6,326 bases of DNA, from assembly GCA_030145595.1 (NCBI GenBank), contig JAQYVG010000199.1, forward strand, positions 1 through 6,326, in the 5' to 3' direction. The translations under genes and the position numbers were made by a program. Of the stretch, positions 6,216 through 6,326 are shown one piece after another. How positions within the stretch are numbered: the first letter of the stretch is position 1; each line of letters opens with the position of its first letter. This stretch comes from Desulfobacterales bacterium. Lineage in GTDB: Bacteria > Desulfobacterota > Desulfobacteria > Desulfobacterales > UBA11574. The notes under the pieces are model-generated. The model did not search any database. It was not told the origin of the DNA and was given only the letters and a program-made list of their open reading frames with translations.

Positions 6216-6326
6216 TTAGTTTCCATCCACGAATCCAAAATGAACACGCTGGGTGTCCAATTCATAAATGAGATATTTTTTCGATGAGCAAGGCCGCACA
6301 AGGGTTTTCGCCCGCTTGTCCCGCAT
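6216..6326 (-). other. Right-edge segment of unknown nature, open in two frames
   Basis: One minus-strand frame is open from the right edge to a TAA at 6216-6218 and would end in YELDTQRVHFGFVDGN. The next frame is also open from the edge and stops at an adjacent TAA, ending in PSVFILDSWMETN. Neither ending is a family I recognise. It may be the 3' end of an upstream gene, or non-coding repeat DNA that happens to be open. With 36 codons visible I cannot decide. Confidence 0.25.

Overview
The window carries three genes, all read on the minus strand, plus two intergenic stretches with repeats and control signals. The gene content, moderate GC and A/T-rich spacers with dispersed-repeat-like DNA suggest a Gram-negative deltaproteobacterium, perhaps a Desulfobacterales-type anaerobe. 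That placement is an inference; nothing here proves it. The lipoprotein murein hydrolase does imply a periplasm and an outer membrane.

Left third (1-2076): one reading frame without a stop enters from position 2076 and runs off the left edge after 692 codons. It encodes an export signal, about five TPR units, one membrane helix, a MalT-type STAND ATPase with intact P-loop and Walker B, and the first 30 or so residues of a SARP-type (OmpR-like winged helix) DNA-binding domain. This reads as a membrane-spanning transcription regulator with its TPR sensor outside the cytoplasm and its ATPase and DNA-binding parts inside. It is the most interesting item in the window. A promoter candidate (TTGACA, 17-base spacer) lies just upstream.

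Middle (2213-3639): a 12-helix major facilitator of the oxalate/formate antiporter (OFA) family. Its 5' leader has two very strong Shine-Dalgarno sequences, only one of which serves the gene. A perfect 11-bp hairpin follows the stop codon. The regulator starts 202 bases after this gene, so it may govern the transporter or sense what it carries; that link rests on position alone.

Spacer 3640-4222: no convincing gene. It holds a 166-base imperfect inverted repeat (66-base arms, 34-base loop) and an 18-base near-identical direct repeat on either side of it.

Right third (4223-6064): a lipoprotein lytic transglycosylase of MltD type with three clear LysM domains and a TTG start, preceded by a good sigma-70-type promoter. 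The last 111 bases are open in two overlapping minus-strand frames and could be a gene end or non-coding repeat DNA.
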